Counted from the first letter of the stretch, positions 44,799 through 57,600 are shown. The stretch: 64,000 bases of DNA from Esteya vermicola (GCA_002778215.1 PCDM01000002.1:1-64000); one strand, 5' to 3'. Notes: a model not told the origin generated them from the letters alone. Made by a program: numbers and translations.

Positions 44799-45943
44799 GG
44801 CAGTGGCGAAAAAAAGAGAGGCAGACACGGGTGGAGAGGGATGACGTGGGAGGCGGTCGAGGAATGGGAGGAATCTCGAGATGGGAGTTTAGGGAACGAA
44901 ACTCGATTGCTTGTTTTTTTTTTTTTTTGCTTTTTGCTCTTCTGACTATGAGCCGTTGTTTGGCACGTCGTGAATTGTCTGCTTTTGTTAGGATCCGTCG
45001 GGTCAGAAGAAAGGAGAAGGGGAGTTGAAACGCTGAATCCGGAGTTTGCTTGCAGCGAGCCTCGGCCAGTGCAGAGACCAGTGCAGAGACCGTGGCAAAA
45101 GACGTGGCTGGGGTCTGGGGCACCGCCACACAGAGAGACGACAGCAGAGCGGGTCCTTTCTCTGGTTACTACACGGTGGCTAGCTGAAAAAAAGGTCTGA
45201 ATGGAGGAAAGAGCAGACCCATCACGTGTGCTGGACTCGACAAGCCTGCGGAGAAGGCAGCAGCAATCCCGTTGTCACCGGAGTCTTCCATGCGCTTAGG
45301 CTCGTCCACAGTCGTCTACAAAGCCCCTCCGTGCCTTCCGCAGCAACTGAAGCTAGCGCCAGCTGCTCCTTCCCTTGCTGCTAGACTCTATTCACCCAAC
45401 AGCCGGAAGGACTATATTTTTTTTCTTCACTTTCTTCTTCACTTCTTCACATCTTCTTCTCTTCTGAAATACTTGAAACATTTCTTTTCCTCCTCTCTCC
45501 ATCTTCTCTCTACAAGGCTGCGATCACTGCTCGCCCTCTCGACCTCTCTTCTCCGCCACCCCACCTTCAGCTTGGCAAGCTTGGAAGCAGGAGTTCAACT
45601 TTCAGCGACGGCGATCCTTTCCATTTTCCTTGGCAGCTTCCAAGTCTTTTTTTTTTTTCTCTTCCGCCCTCTCCTCTCCTTCTCTCTTCTCCTCTCTTCT
45701 CCTCTCTTCTCCTCTCCTTCTCTCCTTCTCCCCTTTTCTCCCTCTCCTTTTTCCCCTTTCTCTCCGTTTGTCTAGTCGCACAAGTACGCCACAATCGGTC
45801 CTCTTCTTCTCCTCCTCTCGGAAGTCTGAACTAGCTCTGCGAGAAAGAGAGAATACGAACTCGACGGCTCTCTAGTCCGCCGTCTCCATCCTCCATCCGC
45901 CCGTCTCTCCTCCACCCTCCGCCCGCCTCTCTACCCTCCCACC
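44799..45943. other. divergent intergenic region with long CT-rich leader
   Basis: This 1.1-kb gap lies between SFT1 (minus) and the YSC84-like gene (plus). A poly-T run lies at 44,913, and an ATCACGTGT E-box at about 45,223. The sense strand from about 45,410 to 45,940 is almost continuously pyrimidine-rich (TCTTC, CTCTCC runs), the longest such leader in the window. The CT tract yields a spurious Phe/Leu/Ser-rich frame at 45,272-45,775. Confidence 0.55.
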
Positions 45944-47304
45944 ATGGGCCTCAACAACCCTCTTCCGTCGTCCATGGCGTGTAAGCTTGTCTGCCGGCTC
46001 GCTCTCCCTCTCGATATGCGCTGACTCTTTCTCTAGCGGAATGCAAAAAGTGCGGCAAGATTCTCGCGTCCTTTATTGACCCCCGCCAAGCTTTTGGACC
46101 CGAAAAGGTCATCCCAGCGTCTGTCCTCGCCGGAGCAAAGGTCTGTCTTTTATTTTTTCCCCCTCTCCCCCCCTCTCTTCCCCCTCTCTCTATGCTGACT
46201 GTTACTACAGGGCCTCGCTATCCTCACCGTCATCAAAGCAGGCTTTCTCGGCTCTGCGCGATTCGGAAGCGGCCTCGTTATTGCCCGGCTGCCCGACGGC
46301 TCCTGGAGCGCCCCCAGCGCCATCGCCACCGGTGGCGCCGGCTTTGGCGGCCAGATCGGCTTTGAGCTCACCGACTTTGTCTTTATCCTCAACGACGCCA
46401 GCGCCGTCAAGACCTTTTCTCAGGCCGGCTCCCTCACTCTCGGCGGCAACGTCTCCGTCGCCGCAGGTCCTGTGGGGCGCAATGCCGAGGCTGCCGGCGC
46501 TGCCAGCCTCAAGAGCGTCGCCGGCATCTTTAGCTACTCCAAGACCAAGGGCCTCTTCGCCGGCGTCTCTCTCGAAGGCTCTGCCATTATCGAGCGCAAG
46601 GAAGCCAACGCCAAGCTGTACGGCCGCCCCATCAGTGCCCGCGAGCTGCTCAACGGCGCCGAACGTCCGCCCCACCAGGCCGCACTGCTGCTGGATATCC
46701 TCAACTCGCGCGCCTTCAACACGGGCCGCACCGGCGATTTCAACAGCTCTGCCTACAACTCGCCAGGGTACGAGGGCGCCAATAGCACTTATAACAACAA
46801 TAACAACAACGGCGGTGGCTATGGCGACGACGGCTTTGGCGCGCCAAGGCGGGCGACAACCTCATCGTGGCGCGACGACACGTACGACAATGGCGCCACA
46901 AGGCCCTTTGGCGCCGGATCGCGGACCAACACGTTTGATGGCAGTGACCGGAGAGCCAGCGTGGGTGCGGGGGGTGCCGCTCCTGCTCCGGGGCGGCCCG
47001 CGGCGCCCAAGCCCAATTTTGCCAGCAAGCAAGCTCTCATGAAGAAGAATGAGGCTGTGGCGCTCTTCAACTTTGACGCGGACCAGCCGGGCGACCTGGC
47101 CTTTAAAAAGGGTGATATTATCACGGTGCTGAAGAAGACGGAAAGTGACAATGACTGGTGGTAAGTCTGCTGTCTGCTCTCTTCTATGCTCTCCTCTCTG
47201 CTCTCCTCTCTTCTCCCTGCTGACCTTTTTTTCACTCTAGGACCGGCATGATTGGCACCCGACACGGCATATTTCCGAGCAATTATGTCAAGATGCGTGA
47301 GTAG
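45944..47304 (+). CDS. YSC84/LSB3-type SYLF-SH3 protein
   Basis: Four exons (45944-45980, 46037-46140, 46211-47160, 47241-47304) give 384 residues. The SYLF (Ysc84) domain covers about residues 1-225: MGLNNPLPSSMASECKKCGK, IPASVLAGAKGLAILTVIKAGF, SGLVIARLPDGSWSAPSAI, GGQIGFELTDFVFILN, ASLKSVAGIFSYSKTKGLFAGVSLEGS. It binds phosphoinositides and F-actin. An Asn/Gly/Ser-rich linker leads to a C-terminal SH3 domain (VALFNFDADQPGDLAFKKGDIITVL, DNDWWTGMIGTRHGIFPSNYVKM), split by the last intron inside the tandem Trp. Homologues act at cortical actin patches during endocytosis. The first exon encodes only 12 codons; its join gives the conserved MASEC sequence. Confidence 0.92.
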
Positions 47305-47864
47305 GAGGACGCGGGAAGCAAGGTGCACGTCCAAGATGGGACAAGAGTCTGAGTTTTGGATATATCCTCTCACGAGTCGCGTTTGTTTTGTTCTTGTTTT
47401 GCGCTTGTCCTTTTGTCGTTTTTTCGTTGTTTTTCTGTCTTCTTTCTGTCGTCTTTCAGTTTCGGCTTGTTCTTATTTCTCTTCTTGATACTCTCAAAGA
47501 CGGGGGCAATGGTTTTGGGGTGTGGTTTTCCCGATAGCATGATCATCCTTTTTCGTTATGCCTCCATGAATATTACAGTGAACTACCTGACGTTTCCCTG
47601 TTTTTTTTTCATTTTTTAGTCTTGTATTATTGTATTACATGTCTCGTATATTCATATCTTTTGCTGTGCATCCCATGGCACACAAAATCGAGAAACCCGC
47701 CGAGAATCAGACAAAGCAAACGCCACCACTACACCTCGGGCGCCTCTGGGTATCTCTCTATGCACGCTTCACGAAACAGAACCCCTTTCACTGGGCCAAA
47801 GAGCTATACAAAAGAAAGGAAAAGAACAGAAGAAAAAGAAGAAGAAAAAAAGAAGCACATTTGC
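47305..47864. other. convergent 3' region
   Basis: A 560-bp gap between the YSC84-like gene and the large minus-strand gene. It is T-rich at 47,390-47,480 and A/G-rich at 47,810-47,850, as expected for two 3' UTRs. No gene-like frame was seen. Confidence 0.5.
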
Positions 47865-50800
47865 TCAGGCAATCTCCACCTCAGAGACCACCAGCCCATA
47901 GACCCAGTTGGCCACGGCCGCATTCGAAAACTGGAAACACCACTTCTTGACGCGCCCGCTAATGGCACCCGCCGCCGACACGTGGCCGACGCGGTTGTGC
48001 TCGTCCCGGATCTCTTCCCACACGTTGAGCACGATGCCGCGCGCCCCCAGCCGCGAAAAGCACGCGCTGCCCAGCACCACGTCCACGACGACCAGCGGCG
48101 GCTCTGCCTCCTTGCGCGGAATCGTCCGCACCAGCACCCGCTTCTCGAGCCCGTGGTAAATGGTCAGCTCCTGCCGCACCCCCGGCGGCGGTCGTCCAAT
48201 CGTCAGCGCACAGTTGCCGTGGTCTTCCCACTTGTTCGCCGACACCTGCAGGTGGCACCGCATCCGAATGTTGGACGTCCCCAGCGCCGCCGCCGCTGCC
48301 GCCACCCCACTGCCGCGGCTGTTCGCGCTGCTCTCGCCCGCCAGACTGACCGACGGCGAGCGCGGCATCGAGTGGATGCCTCCGCCGGCGGCCGACGACG
48401 ACGAGCCGGAATAAAAGCTCATGGCCCCGCTGCCCCCGCCGCCATGTCCCCAGCGTCCTCGGCCGCCGCTGCTGCTGCCGGCACGGCTGCCGCCCTGCTT
48501 ATCCACAGACGAGCGGTCAATGTTAAAGGCCAGATTGCCGCCGCCTGTCAGCCGCCGCAAGAAACTCGTCGCCGACACCGCCGTCGACCCGCTGCCGCTG
48601 CCGCTGCCACTCGCCAGCGACTGTGATGGTGCCCTGGTCGATGCCCGGTAGCTGTTCTTGCGCCCAAACCAGCCCCGTCGCCGCTGGTCTTGGCCATGGT
48701 AGTTGCTGTTGAAGTAGCTGCTGCCGTCACCACTGCCGCCGCCGTTGCTGCCGCCGCCGCCCCCCGTCCCTGGCTCCAGCGGCTGGCCAAAAGACCGGAA
48801 GCGTGCCTCTTCCTCCAGCGCTCGAAACTTGGCATTGTTCATCCGCGACTGGTGCACTGCCGTGTACAGATTGACGAGCTCGGCTGGTGTGGTGGCCCGG
48901 AAGCGGAAGATGCCCGCATCGAGGTGGCTGTACTTGCAGTAGGCCCGCAGCGGCGACCGGATCTCCAGGTCGATGAGCGTGCTCTGTCGGATCATGACGA
49001 GGGGCGTCAAATCCAGGGCAATCAGTGGCTGCGACGTCTCCTCAGCCGGCCCATCGCCGGGTGCCGGCACCAAGCCAGGTTGAAAGGCCTCGATGAGACC
49101 GGGCGTGATGACAATGGCGTTGATGGGGTCATGCAGGTTGAGGTCCTTCCACATGCCCTTTTTGTTGGACCAGTAGGAGATGGAGGCCATGAACTGCAGC
49201 GTGTGCTCCGATGCACACGAGGCCCGCAGCCCTGGCAGGCCGGCCTGCGACGCCGAGTGGGACGGCGTGATACTGTCGTCCGACACCACAGAGCCCATCA
49301 GGTCGGGCTGCTTGATGCTGATGCCCGGCACCGTGTCAGGGATGTCGTCCTCGTACAGGTCGTCCACGGACGAGTCGGAATCGGACTCTCCGTCAGACGA
49401 CGCCACCGACGTCGAGTCGCTCTCCGACGACACGTCAGACGGGTGGTACTCGTGCTTCAGCGGGGAGGACGTCCGGCGTCGCAACCACGGCTGTAGCACC
49501 CCCTTGGCATCACCAGATGACGCGGGCGGGTTGAGAATCGGCTGGGACTTGGGTCCCAGCGTGCGGTGAGCCGGCGGAGGTGGTGGTGGTGCCTCCGGCT
49601 CCGGGCCGTCGTCTCCGTGGCTCATGTCGGCATGGTTGTCGGCCCAGCTGCTCTCCTCCACCGACATGCTCTTCCGCGTCGAGCTCTTTCGGAGAGAGGC
49701 AGGGTCTGGTCGCATGCGTTCGCTGAGCGGATGCGTCGAGGGTGGAGGAGGAATGATGGGCAGCGGATGCCGGCGTCCTGATGCCGTCCTGTCACTGTCT
49801 GTGCCTGCCATGCCTGCCATGCCTGCCGCCTCGTTGCTGGCTGAGCTGCTCTGCCGCTTGTGGTATCGCGGTGGCGTCTGCGGCGGCGTCTGTGTCGGCG
49901 TCCTCTGCTCGGGAACCAGGCTGCTTCTCCGCGAGTCTTGCTGCCACGAGGCCCGCTTTCTGCGCTCTCCCAAGGGAATGTCCGTCTCTTCTGCATCCGA
50001 CCGGGGAGCCTCCTCGCCCTCGTTTTCGGCCGTCTTTTCGGTTTCGGCACGAGGGACCATCAGCACGGGAGGAGGCACTGGACGGGTGCCCAGAATATCC
50101 AGCCAGTCGGCGACGGTATCGCTGTGGTCGGCCACCAGCGTGAGGAGCTCAGACCACTCTCGGCCGCGGTGGGTGTCACGCACCATGACGACCATGGAGC
50201 GGCGGCTGCTGTCCCCTGGGCGGGCCGAGATGCAGGCCAGCGAGATGGGCGGGAACAGCAACCACGAGCGCCCACCGCTGCCCGTCTCGCGGATGAGCAC
50301 GTCGCCGGGGTCGGCCGAGTCGCTCGGCTTGTCTCGGAAGAGCAGCTCGACCTGGCACTCCAGCCTCTGCCCGTTGGAGTGCGCCAGGTCCAGGTCGAAC
50401 CAGTCCTTGGCATTGACTTGCCGTCTCTGGTCAATGCGCACGCTGTCCAGCGCGGCCAGGTTGCGCAGCGACCGCGTGCGTGTCGTGTCCGTCGCATTGG
50501 CATCCTCGTCTGTCTTCCGTGCCGTCTCTTCACGGTGCCGGCGTCGCGCTTTTTCATGAAGCTCCTCCAGCCTCGTCACGACATCTCCAGCCACAGCTCC
50601 TCCGAGGATGATCTTGACGCCCTGTCTTGATTAGCATCTTTGCGTCTCTTTGCGTCTCCCACTTGGATTCTCACCTTGGCAAACTTGAGCATCCACTTGA
50701 TGCGCAGCAGCGGCCGTCGCAGCAGATAGGCCACATCCACGCGCTCGCCGTTCTGGTCCAGCACGTCGCCGTCCTCGTTGCGCTCCATCGCGTTCAGCAG

Positions 50801-53800
50801 CGAGTCCTCGTCCGAGCACCCCGACACGGGCGCCAGGTTCACCACGATGCCCTGGAACCCCAGCCGCCACACGTCCAGATAGTCGTCATACACCGGATAG
50901 GCCTTTTCGAGCCACTGCACCAGCCGTTGCGCGTCGTCAAAGGGCACCAGCTTGTGCAGCGCCCGCAGGTCCTCGAGCACGACGCCCATGTCCACGACGG
51001 CCTTGGACATGGTCTCGATCTTGCGCGCATCCGAGCTCGCGCCAAAAATGTCGGTCCGGTTCTGAGCGTGCCGCTCATGCACCAGCTGCGTCAAGAGGAC
51101 GGGGATGACGCCGTCGACCAGCGTCTTCAGCTCCCGGCCGTACAGGTAGTCGTCCTCCTCAAACTCCAGGAGCAGATCGGCCAGCGTCGCATGGTCCAGC
51201 TTGCTCGTCTTCCGGTGCAGACTGCGTGCCCGCTTAATGCTCCGGGTCCGCGCCGGCCGCTGTGCATCGTCCGGCAGAGACAGCACCGACACCAAGTCGG
51301 AATGCTTAGTCAGCCGCCTCTTCAGGCCCGTTCCTGACGACCGCAGGCTCCGGCCTCCAATGGTCGACGCATCGTCCGTGGTCAGCTTTGTCGGCGCCGT
51401 CGATTTCGTAATGGTCGACTCTGAAATGGTCGACATGGAGTCGGACGGCCGTGAACGAAACGACTCGACCGACATGATCGTTGATAGTTCATGATCTCCG
51501 TGGGTGGGCGGAGGTCGCCGTCGAGGATGGGCCGACTCGGTCGCCGAGGATGCCGTGAGCGAAGAACCGGTGGCCACAGACCCGGTGGCCATAGATTCGG
51601 TGACCGACGACCCCGTGACGGATGACCCTATGCATGTAGAGCACGTTACCGAACTGACATAGCTGCCGCTAATCTCGCTCTCTGTGAGGGCACTCTGCGC
51701 GGCAGACAGCTGCGTCCCACTCTGAACAGAGCCCTCCGACGACAATGGACGGCGCTCTTTCCGGTCCAACGCCTCTCTATCCCGTTCTCGCTCTCGCTCT
51801 CGGTCTCGCTCTCGGACATCTCTGACTCTTGTCCTGTCCCTCTCATCCGTGGCCATATAGCGGCTGGGTTCCATCTTGCTCTCGTAACTATTGTCCGACG
51901 CCGCCAGCGACTCGTGGCTCTCGCTCTCACCACGGAAAGCCTCTCGGAGCAGCTCCCGGAAGGGCTTCTTCGCATTCGTTGCTGCCTTGACTGGAGAGGA
52001 TGTGCTTCTACTTCTAGTAGCGCCGCTCCTCTTCAGACCACTGCCCCCCGAACTGCCCTTGGCCGTCGATGGCTGTGGTGATGGTGTGGCTGGAATCGCC
52101 GGTGTCATCATGGGCTCACTGCCATCGTCCACGACAATGGGGGTAGAATCAAACGTTTTCAAGGATGGAGACGCCGTCGGTACGGCTGTGGATGCTGCCG
52201 ATGCCGGTACTGCCGCTGTGGACGCTCCATAGGACGGAGGCGACGGCTTTCCGTCTCGCGGCTTGGCTTTCTCGCTGCCACCCTTCCTCTCTGCGCTTCG
52301 AGAGGTTTCTAGAATACCAATGTCGTCTCGGCTCCGACGACGCACGCCTTCCTTTGGGGCGCCTGGCAATGGAGACGACAGCTCGCCATGGTCCCTTTCT
52401 CGTTTCCGGGACTCGGACACGGACCGCCTGCGTGCCGCCTTTTTCCACTGCTCCTCTACTGTATGCCGCTTTTGGGTGGACGACGTCTTCCGAGCGAGCG
52501 GCGTGTCGACAAAGGGGTCCACGGTGTCGTCCAGCCAGTTCTCTATGCGTACTGGACGGTTGGGAACAGCTCGAGGAGGCGGCTCAATCCTCTCGTGCAC
52601 CTTTTCTTGGATAATCTTCTTGCCCTCGCTCACGACCTTTTTGAACACGTGCGGGACGCCCTTGAAGCTCGGTGTCCGGTGCTCCCGGGGTCGTGTCCGG
52701 CCGCGGTCGCCGAGGTCCAGCTCGCTAAAAGCCGATAGGCCCACGGGGATGTCGGCCAAGGATTTGGACGGCAATGTCGACGGACCATAACTGCCACTAT
52801 GTGAACTGCTGCCGGATACTGATCTGGCATCGGCCGAGGGTCTATGGTGCTGCTGACGTCGCTTCGTCTTCTGATCTGCCGCTCTCTCCGAAGCCAGGAC
52901 TGTTTCTGTGGCCGTCTCTGCCGTCGTTTCCGTAGCTGTTTCTGTCCGGGTTTCAGCCGGACTCGGACTTCGTCGTCGCACGCTTCGTCTTGGCTGCACT
53001 CTTGGCAGCTTGGGGTTTCGCTTGGAGCGCTGCCGCTTCACCGGTGCATCCCGAACAACAGTGCCGCCGCTGCCTTGACTTGATTGGCTTCCTTGGCTTC
53101 CTTGGCTTTCTTGGCTTCCTAGACTCCCGTCGCTGCTTTGGCTGTCTCGGTTGTCTCGGCTGTCTCGGCTTCGCTGGCTCTGTTTCTCAGCCTCCTTTTT
53201 CCCGTCGTCTTTGCTCTCCTTCTTTTGGCTGCCGACCTCTGGATCCTGCTCGTCCACCAGAGAGCCAGTCACCCGCGTGCTCGGTGCCGGTGCACTACGT
53301 GCTGTGTATGTGGCATCAGAGTCTGCCATGGTGTGAGACGGCGATGGGCTACGTGCCATCATCCGCCGCCTCCGACTGTCGCTATTTCGCTTCTGGACCC
53401 GATCTGCACTGCCAGGAGGTGAAGACATCCGCATAGGACGGACACGGATACCATCGTCAAACATGTCTCTCTTGGCCTGGATGCTTGATTTGGACGGGCC
53501 GCTGCTCGGCTGTGGCTTGGTTTCTGCCGACCTCGTTGACCGGATGGGACGGACACGGATGCCATCGTCGGGAGCGCTGCGCCAGCTGACAGGTCGACTG
53601 GCATCCCTCTGCTGCGGCGGCGAGGCGGCACGCCTGTCTGGCCTGTCTGCCTTTTCTCGCGAAACACGCCGCCGACTGGTCCGGGTGTACTGTGCCGGTG
53701 GAGGTGTCTCTGGAATCTCGACTCTGCTGGCCCAGTCCTTGATCTTGCTCTTCACAGTCGGGTTCTGGGCTGTGCGTTGCAGAAAGTCTTTGGGGATGGG

Positions 53801-54061
53801 AGCAACACGTCCCGTGTCTGGCGGCTTCCCCTTGGCGGCTGCGTGATGGACAGGCGGCTTGTTTCGGTCTTTCCGCTTCATCCAGTTGTCGTCGCTAACG
53901 ATTCTCTGTTTGGGCGGGCTCGCTACCGGTTTGGTGTTCCCCCGGGACGTGCGACGGCCTTTGGGAAGCGGGAGACGGCCGCCTCCCGGAGAGGCGTGAG
54001 CCTTTGCCGCTTCATCTTCCGATGCGTCGTCCCAGTCGCCGTCCTTTTCAGTATCTGGTGT

Positions 54062-54094
<33 letters not shown>

Positions 54095-54700
54095 CGCCTG
54101 CTTGGTTTTCGTCTTTGGCTTTTCCCGGTTTCTGATGCGCAGACGGTCTGTTTCCGTGAAACTGCGGTCTCCGACCGAAAAGGCCAGTTCAGTCGGTTCG
54201 CTGGGCTCGATTTCAGGGTTGGCTCCTGTCGCCAATGCGGCCGCACTATTTTTCTGCCAGTTTCGAACGCGGTCTTGGACGCCGCCGGGCCGCTGCAGTC
54301 TCCGGACAGCAGCCTCACGCATGGCCGTTCGCATCTCGGCTTTGACGGCAGCCGCATCAATGTCCCTCTTGCGAGCAGCAAGGACACGTGCCTGGCTCTG
54401 GCGGCCGAGGAGGAAGTCTGTGAGGAGGGTGGGCGGTTTCTGGGTCTGGGACAGGCGCCGTGGTCGAACGGGGGAGGCTCCGGGGCCTGTTGCTGCCGGT
54501 GCACTCTTGGGTGTCTGGCTGACAGACGCCTTGCGTGGGCGTGGTGTTACTGGGGAGGCATTGTTCAGAGTGTCCCTTGGCGTGGTCCCCGGCGTCGTGT
54601 CCTCCTTGACGGTTGGCTGGGACGATTCAGAGGAGGAAGAGGAGGAAGAGGAAGTTGCAGCTGTCGCGTCATTGTCGTCCACGGGCAGATTTGAAGCCAT
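47865..54700 (-). CDS. very large, mostly disordered protein with helical and PH-like blocks
   Basis: Two exons (54700-50675, 50621-47865) around a 53-bp intron give 2260 residues. Residues 1-1150 are low-complexity Ser/Arg/Pro/Thr sequence with an Ala run, (SQ)(GS)-type repeats and RD/RE alternation. A conserved helical block lies at about 1160-1342 (LADLLLEFEEDDYLYGRELKTLVDGVIPVLL, RALHKLVPFDDAQRLVQWLEKAYPVYDDYLDVWRLGFQ), resembling a DH-like helical fold. A PH-like block follows at about 1400-1540 (DWFDLDLAHSNGQRLECQVELLFRD, GRSWLLFPPISLACI). A third conserved block lies near 1870-2020 (YWSNKKGMWKDLNL, AYCKYSHLDAGIFRFRA), and the C-terminus has WCFQFSNAAVANWVYGLV. I recall homologues labelled 'SRm160/300 splicing coactivator-like' in Sordariomycetes, a label probably driven by low complexity. 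A scaffold or Rho-GEF-related role is a guess; the gene structure is firm. Confidence 0.8.
53085..53135 (-). repeat. 9-bp repeat encoding Ser-Gln-Gly/Glu units
   Basis: Repeats of TTGGCTTCC on the plus strand give SQGSQESQGS-type sequence inside the first exon of the large disordered protein. Confidence 0.6.
54064..54094 (-). repeat. GCA repeat encoding an Ala tract
   Basis: A near-perfect CTG/CAG triplet run in the large gene is read in the alanine frame on the coding strand (about ten Ala). Confidence 0.8.
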
Positions 54701-56730
54701 GGTCTAAGAGAGGAGAGAGCCAAGCGGCGAACATGCCAGAAGGACTGCATTAGCTGCTTGAACATTCCAGAGTGTCTACTATGTAGAAGGGGGACGAGAG
54801 AGAAAGGATTTAAGGGAACAACGGGTGGTGTGCATGCTCTCAGGAATGTGGCCTGGGCCAAATAGAGTAAGGCCAGGAGAGCAGGGAAGTAGCTGGTCCG
54901 GAGGAGGGAGAAAAAGAGAAAAAGAAAAAAGGAAGAAAAAAAGAGAGAGAGAAAGAGAGGAGAGTAGTGTACAGTCTTGTGGGACAACAAACCTCATATG
55001 CAGGCTCCCGTTGTGGTTGGTGGAAGCGAGAGACAAGGAAAACTACCACAGTTTAACAGACGGTCGGCTATAATTGGGAGAGGAAAAGGCGAATCATGGC
55101 CACGTCGAGGATGCTGAGACGGTGAGAAGAGTGGCAATGGCAATGGCATGCAAAAAGAAAGGTCGAGAGACAGGATCGGATCGGCGGGTGTAGGTATGGC
55201 CGAGAGACCCTCCCGAGAGACCGAGGTCTAGAACACCAGAGGAAAGACAAGAGGACGAGTGCAGCCAGAGAGAAGCCGAAGAGAAGAAGCCAGAGGAACG
55301 GCCAAAAAGAAGCATAAACAAAAGTGGAAGAAGAGAGAATGATGAAAAAAAAAGACAGGGGTGGCAAGTAAACAAAAGCTCGGGTCGAAGCTAGATGGAG
55401 AAGAGTGAAGAGAAAAAGAGAGAGAAAACTGGGAGCATGCAAATTTTGGAAAAAAAAAAAAAAAAAGACTGCTGCCAGCCTCGCAATGTCGACTCTCTTC
55501 TTTTGTCTTTTTCAAATTTGATGTTTGGGAGAAGCGGCAATCAGAAGGAGCACGATGGTCGAATCGAGAGCAACGCAGCTTCCCGAAACAGAAAAGGAAT
55601 CACACAAAGCACTCCGTACGCTGCAGGCACACCAGACAGCATGTCGATTTTTGCGACGACGCAGTATGGAGTACGGAGTACATACGAGCAGCAGGAACTG
55701 GCGAGGAAGGAGCGACACGGCAGGCCAATGAGAGCAGGCCGCAGCCCCGACAGGTAAACAATGAGCGATCCGCTGGTGGCGCTAGGCGACGAACTGGCAA
55801 CCGCAACAACCAGGATTAGTGCGTAGTCGTACAGCGTACATACATAGTACTACGGCATCGGTAGCTATCGCAAGTCCGTCCAGTGCCCGTCCAACGAGGA
55901 ACAGGGCCAACTGCGCTGAGAGGCTAAGAAGCAAGTACGAGTACTATGGAGCGGCACTTTGTGGGGCAGGAGCGCCAGCTCCAGCTCCCTTGCAGAAGAG
56001 CAGCGATCCAGCCAATCAGCGGTCCAGCGATCCACAGAGACGTACGGAGTTGCGCAGCACGAGTACGGAGCAATACGAGTCATAGATACCGATGAGGCCG
56101 CCCGTCTAGTCTACGCGTCGACATAGTTATTCTCTAACAGGTCCGTATGGTTGGGGTAAATGGAGCAAAGAAGTGCAGGCTCTCAAAAGCAAAATGTGCT
56201 TCATCGTCCAAAGAAGACGAGGTCTGATCGAGTCCACCGTCTGGCCCACAAATTAAAGAATTACAGCATGCATAACCAATTAACTGGCTTACTTAATCGC
56301 CCACGAACTGGTCATGACAGTAATATAGTGCCGGGTTAAGGAATGTTTTTTCGAAGGAAGCAGATGCAAGACAGCACGACATTGGCATTCGTGTCACCGT
56401 TAATACGAAAGCGACAACAGAATCACTTGCGACATGTAATTCTTCTTCCTATCTCCCACATCGGTGCCCTTCCTAGAGAGTCGATCGTCGCTGATGTTCG
56501 TGCCAACGTCGTGAGCAAGCGTCTTGTCTGAATAATGGCATTGTTTGTCCACCGGCATTGTCTGTACAAAGCGCATGCTGGCACTGATTGAACATTGGAC
56601 GCTTTCGTGAGCCACCCTCACGAAGGAAATGAAATCACGAGGACCAATCATTGGCAGCTAAAAACTTCGTCCTCTGTTTTGTCGACCAACTCATCAGGAA
56701 AGGAAATCCCCCTGTCTTTCGTTTTTCATC
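54701..56730. other. intergenic with CT-rich leader of the large gene and GTAC motifs
   Basis: A gene-free stretch of 2.0 kb. Positions 54,890-54,965 and 55,230-55,430 are purine-rich on the plus strand, that is CT-rich on the sense strand of the large gene, so its leader may be long or contain introns. GTACGGAGTAC motifs lie at 55,668 and 56,041-56,075. A poly-A run lies at 55,449. Short plus-strand frames of 60-120 codons show no family pattern. Confidence 0.5.
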
Positions 56731-57600
56731 ATGGACGAGACACAAACTCGCCCGGAGCTCTCGCAAACCGAGCGTCCGCCATCACGAAAACGACAGCTAG
56801 ACAGCGACGACGACGCGACCGACCTCGGAGCCAGCACGATTGACACGACAGAATCTCGCCTGTCTTAACAAGATGGGCAAGAAGAAGACCTCAGACCCCT
56901 CGGACGATTCGGGATCGACAGAAATCATCTCGACGACGTGGACTGGTTTCACTATGCGGCCGAATCAGAAGACGGCACGTTCGAATATCACCAGATCCCT
57001 ATCAAGTCGACGAGTCTGGTCAGCTCTCACGGAGAACACAAGGAGGGCCGAAGAGGACTCGGGAAGGAATAGGACTACGCAAAGAGACAGTCACAAGCGC
57101 TGAGAGACCATCTGAAGGAGCACTACAAGCAGCAGCGCAGCAAAAGCCTCTATCCTATCGCTACAGGAGTACCGACGTTGCCCGTACCGGAGGCTCCCCC
57201 GTCCGCACACAGTTCCACCCCAGTGTCCAAATAGGGCAGGAAACGCAGGTGGGGAGTGGCCGGCAGAGGAGGGCGGAGCCGGGTGGACGGCGCTGTGGTA
57301 ATTGCGGCGAGAGAGGACACAATGCGCGCACTTGTCAGAAGAAAGTAGAAACGTCTGATGTATATAGGAGAGAAAGAAAGAGAAGAGAAAGAAGAAGAAA
57401 AAAAGATGGACAAGTGGGTGTGACAAGGAAGGGACAAGGAAGGGTCATGCCACTCGTCCTCTCAAATGGGTGCCTCGTATTGCTTCGCTCGTGGCAAGTT
57501 TTTGCGTCGGAATCGACGGAGTCGGATACCACATCCAGCCCTGATACGAGTATCAGTACAGCCGCGGGCGCTTTATACGAGTGCGTGTGCGAGTATTAGT
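56731..57600 (+). pseudogene. decayed ORF cluster ending in a CCHC zinc knuckle (probable transposase remnant)
   Basis: From the ATG at 56731 one frame reads protein-like sequence (MDETQTRPELSQTERPPSRK, then LDDVDWFHYAAESEDGTFEYH) but is interrupted by TAA near 56,866 and TAG near 57,073. Another frame, open across 57,043-57,599, reads REGIGLRKETVT, ALQAAAQQKPLSY, then RRCGNCGERGHNARTCQKK. This CX2CX4HX4C zinc knuckle (57,292-57,336) is the type that ends many fungal pogo/Fot-like transposases and Gag-like proteins. The combination of stops and a change of frame indicates a broken gene. Both stops could derive from CAA or CAG by C-to-T change, as repeat-induced point mutation does, but the DNA is not strongly AT-biased. 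No DDE core and no terminal inverted repeats were recognised, so the element type is uncertain. Confidence 0.5.
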
